From the NCBI GenBank assembly GCA_013433145.1, contig CM024170.1:6432366-6496365 (forward strand): 64,000 bases of DNA. Direction: 5' to 3'. Positions 61,701 to 64,000 of the stretch are shown here, piece by piece. The position numbers and the translations under genes are program-made. The notes beneath the pieces were generated by a model. That model did no database searches. It saw nothing but the letters and a program-made list of their open reading frames with translations, and was not told the DNA's origin. This DNA comes from Ascaris suum (taxonomy: Eukaryota; Nematoda; Chromadorea; Rhabditida; Ascarididae). Each line of letters begins with the position of its first letter. Position 1 is the stretch's first letter.

Positions 61701-63893
61701 CCGTTAATTTCATAGGATGCAATCCCAGACTTTAATTCTTATGGAAAAATCATGTATAAACAAGGATTTCCAGTTCCTTTTCTATGAACTGAAATGGCTA
61801 ATAGCAGCATATGTAATACCGATTGTGGCAAAATAGCTAGATTTTATTACCAATTTCGAGATCTTTTCCCAGTAATTCAAAGTGCCACTCAGCAGCGTAC
61901 TTCTTCCTTTCCTTTCTCTCCCTACCCCCCCCCCCCCTCCCCCTTCCCCATGGAATTCTTTCCGCGCACACCGCCAATATTTCATCAATAAGATACAACG
62001 ACGACGTATGCTATATTCACGCAATTTTTTAATCCAGTCAGCTAGCTAACTTTCAATATGAAAAGAGGCAAATTTTATTGTTCACCTATTCATCACTACA
62101 CGATAAACCTTTACGTAGAAAATAAACGAACGGTCCGAGTTGCAAAGATCTGACTCCGCGTGACTCATTTTAGAAGAATATTCATTTCCATGCAGGACAT
62201 GAAATTGAAATATTGAAATTACCTGCTTCCTGGCACTAATAGTCCTCTCAGGTGTTGAACAACTCGTTGTGAAAATATGTAATGCCCAAATGATCGATGA
62301 TAATAAGCTTTTAACGCCCGATTCCTCTCGTTTCGACTCGAATGAAATCAACACTGCCACCAATCTTTCGATAGCACCGCATTCAACGATAAAATCCTGA
62401 CAACATCATAGCAAAAAAGCATTAAGAACATTGTGACCCATAATATAACAATGCTGGTGCATTCACTAGACATGCAAAATTACTACAAACTAAACGGTAA
62501 TAGTAGAAGTGTGTAATGTGATGAGATCGACATACATCTGCACGTTTGAAAGCCCTTATAGCTGACGTTCCGGCCTATAAAGCCCCTACATATGCGCAGC
62601 CGTGCAGTTAACAACCAATTAACAAAAACATTGAGCTTCGAAGAAATATTTTAATTCTCATCCGATTTCAAAAATAATACTAATTGCAACTGGAGAGTCC
62701 CCGACTCAAATGGTGTGAGTTCCCATGCATGATTTTTATGACAACAGAATCACAATAGGAACGCTATTATACAAAATGCAATACTTCGCGCAACAATTTA
62801 ATAAGAGAAGGCAGTTGGAAGTGACTTCAACGACTCTTTCCAAATAAACGGTAGAGAAGCGGGTGGACGGAGTCAGCATGTCACATTTTCAGGTTTGGAA
62901 AATGGTCAGAATAATCCCCTTCCGATGTTTATCCTGAAATCACAACAAAAAATCAATCATCTGAATTCTAACCTTATTCATATTTGCAGTGCCGTCTTTA
63001 TTGGCGGCCACATTGCCAAGGAAGTCAACCGCAACATTGACGAACGATACATTTGTATTATATCGCTCTAATGTGCCCAGAATCCTTGATATTGCCTCCT
63101 TATTATCAGCACTCCTTACGACTTCCAAATCGCTGACCACACGAAGACAATAGATACTCTCAAGTGCAACACGATCCGAACAGTGCGGATTTGCCAACAA
63201 ATAAGAAACTGTCTGAAATTCATTCAAATTTCCCGTGTTTGGCATTTTCCACCTTCCTGTAGTCTATGATCCCAAAGGTAATGCGTATTTTAAAGAAATC
63301 AAAGTGAAATTTCTTTGTCATGATGATAACGAAGCGTCTAAAAGAATACGAAGGACTCTTAAACAAATTCATGTTAGTGCTTTGAAGAGTTTTGAAGCTG
63401 AAAGAACGTAAGTTAAGCATTGAATTTTAATCTTCGTTTTGAGTGAAAAAAGTGCAACAAAAATATCATATACAAAGCAAAGGTCAACTCTTACACACGT
63501 CTAACAAACAAAGATATTCGTGTTATATACGTTTATGTGCATGTTGCATCAAATATTAGCAATACGGTCATACATCTACCACGTTAACGAGCATCAACTT
63601 TACTGTTATTTTTAAACAGGCAAATTAGGCTACTCAATGAAATTAAGCGCTATACACTGTAAACAAAACGATGAATAAGAGAAAAAAATCTTCACTCAAT
63701 TAGTGGATTTAAGCAACAATAACACAACCTGTACACCGCCAAGATTGGCGAAACGTTCGCCGAATTTAGAGCTGTCTTGCGAACAGACAACCGCATAGAG
63801 GGCACGTATTATCCTATAAACGACCAACTCGTTCATCTCTTTTTTCAATAATTCCAGTAACAATCGAATCCCATCGTTCGCTTCGAACGCACT
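58770..63893 (-). CDS. Armadillo/HEAT-like repeat protein, open at both ends
   Basis: Seven exons join in phase on the minus strand: 63729-63893, 62973-63212, 62223-62396, 60847-60933, 60400-60528, 59068-59150 and 58770-58945, about 284 residues. The protein is built of leucine-rich helical pairs typical of armadillo or HEAT repeats: GIRLLLELLKKE and VVYRIIRALYAVVC, then VALESIYCLRVVSDLEVV and VNVAVDFLGNVAANKDG, then CGAIERLVAVL and SSIIWALHIF, later LTDILFEVIKT and STIDFIMFVIKDETVREHL. It is not the same gene as KAP3, though it shares the fold. I cannot assign a family. The first exon starts at an AG acceptor, so the 5' end lies beyond base 64000. The last exon ends at GTAAGT in phase 1, so more exons lie below 58770; one candidate is near 57250-57300 (LFDTSDDKGASF). 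Confidence 0.72.
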
Positions 63894-64000
63894 CTGAAAT
63901 TTTTGCTTTCATATAAAAAGATATGACTTTTACTTTACAATTAATATTGTATACGCCAATTAGTTTCAACAGCTTATTCTATTTCACCAGAATTAGTCGA

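Overview
This is eukaryotic DNA, A+T-rich, made of short coding exons joined by GT-AG introns of about 0.1-2.5 kb. It is most probably from a nematode. The COQ7 fragment is very close to Caenorhabditis CLK-1, and there is an SH2-tyrosine kinase of the small Fer-like type, with a lysine/arginine-rich tail, that is expanded in worms. The large introns and scattered poly-C/poly-G runs would suit a parasitic (strongylid-like) genome, but that is inference. No operon, prokaryotic system, rRNA, tRNA or CRISPR was found. All gene models were spliced by eye from protein similarity, splice signals and matching intron phase.

Layout. 1.3-3.1 kb, minus: the first two recognised exons of coq-7/clk-1 (ubiquinone synthesis); the rest lies beyond the left edge or is unrecognised. 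6.6-11.6 kb, minus: a complete six-exon SLC30A6 (ZnT6) zinc-transporter homologue. 14.5-26.8 kb, minus: a complete fifteen-exon kinesin-associated protein (KAP3/KIFAP3), the non-motor subunit of the kinesin-II ciliary motor. 30.2-35.5 kb, plus: an IQ-motif protein resembling nephrocystin-5 (IQCB1), with an RFX/DAF-19-type X-box 58 bases before its proposed start. 36.7-39.0 kb, plus: a small basic protein of unknown family. 43.1-55.4 kb, plus: a Fer-like SH2-tyrosine kinase whose catalytic-loop exon is broken by shifts of frame. 57.5-58.1 kb, plus: two exons of an unknown protein. 58.8-63.9 kb, minus: seven exons of an armadillo/HEAT-like protein that is open at both ends.

KAP and the IQCB1-like gene are neighbours transcribed away from each other. 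Both families act in cilia (anterograde transport and the transition zone or centriole), and the X-box fits ciliary regulation of the second gene. COQ7 and ZnT6 are housekeeping genes of mitochondria and the secretory pathway.

Points most worth checking are the X-box, the ATG split from its coding exon by an intron, a one-base frame problem in KAP that is linked to the choice of a GC or GT donor, and the damaged kinase catalytic loop. Intergenic and intronic DNA holds two TA microsatellites, a 17-base minisatellite, an inverted-repeat structure near 27.5 kb and short direct repeats.
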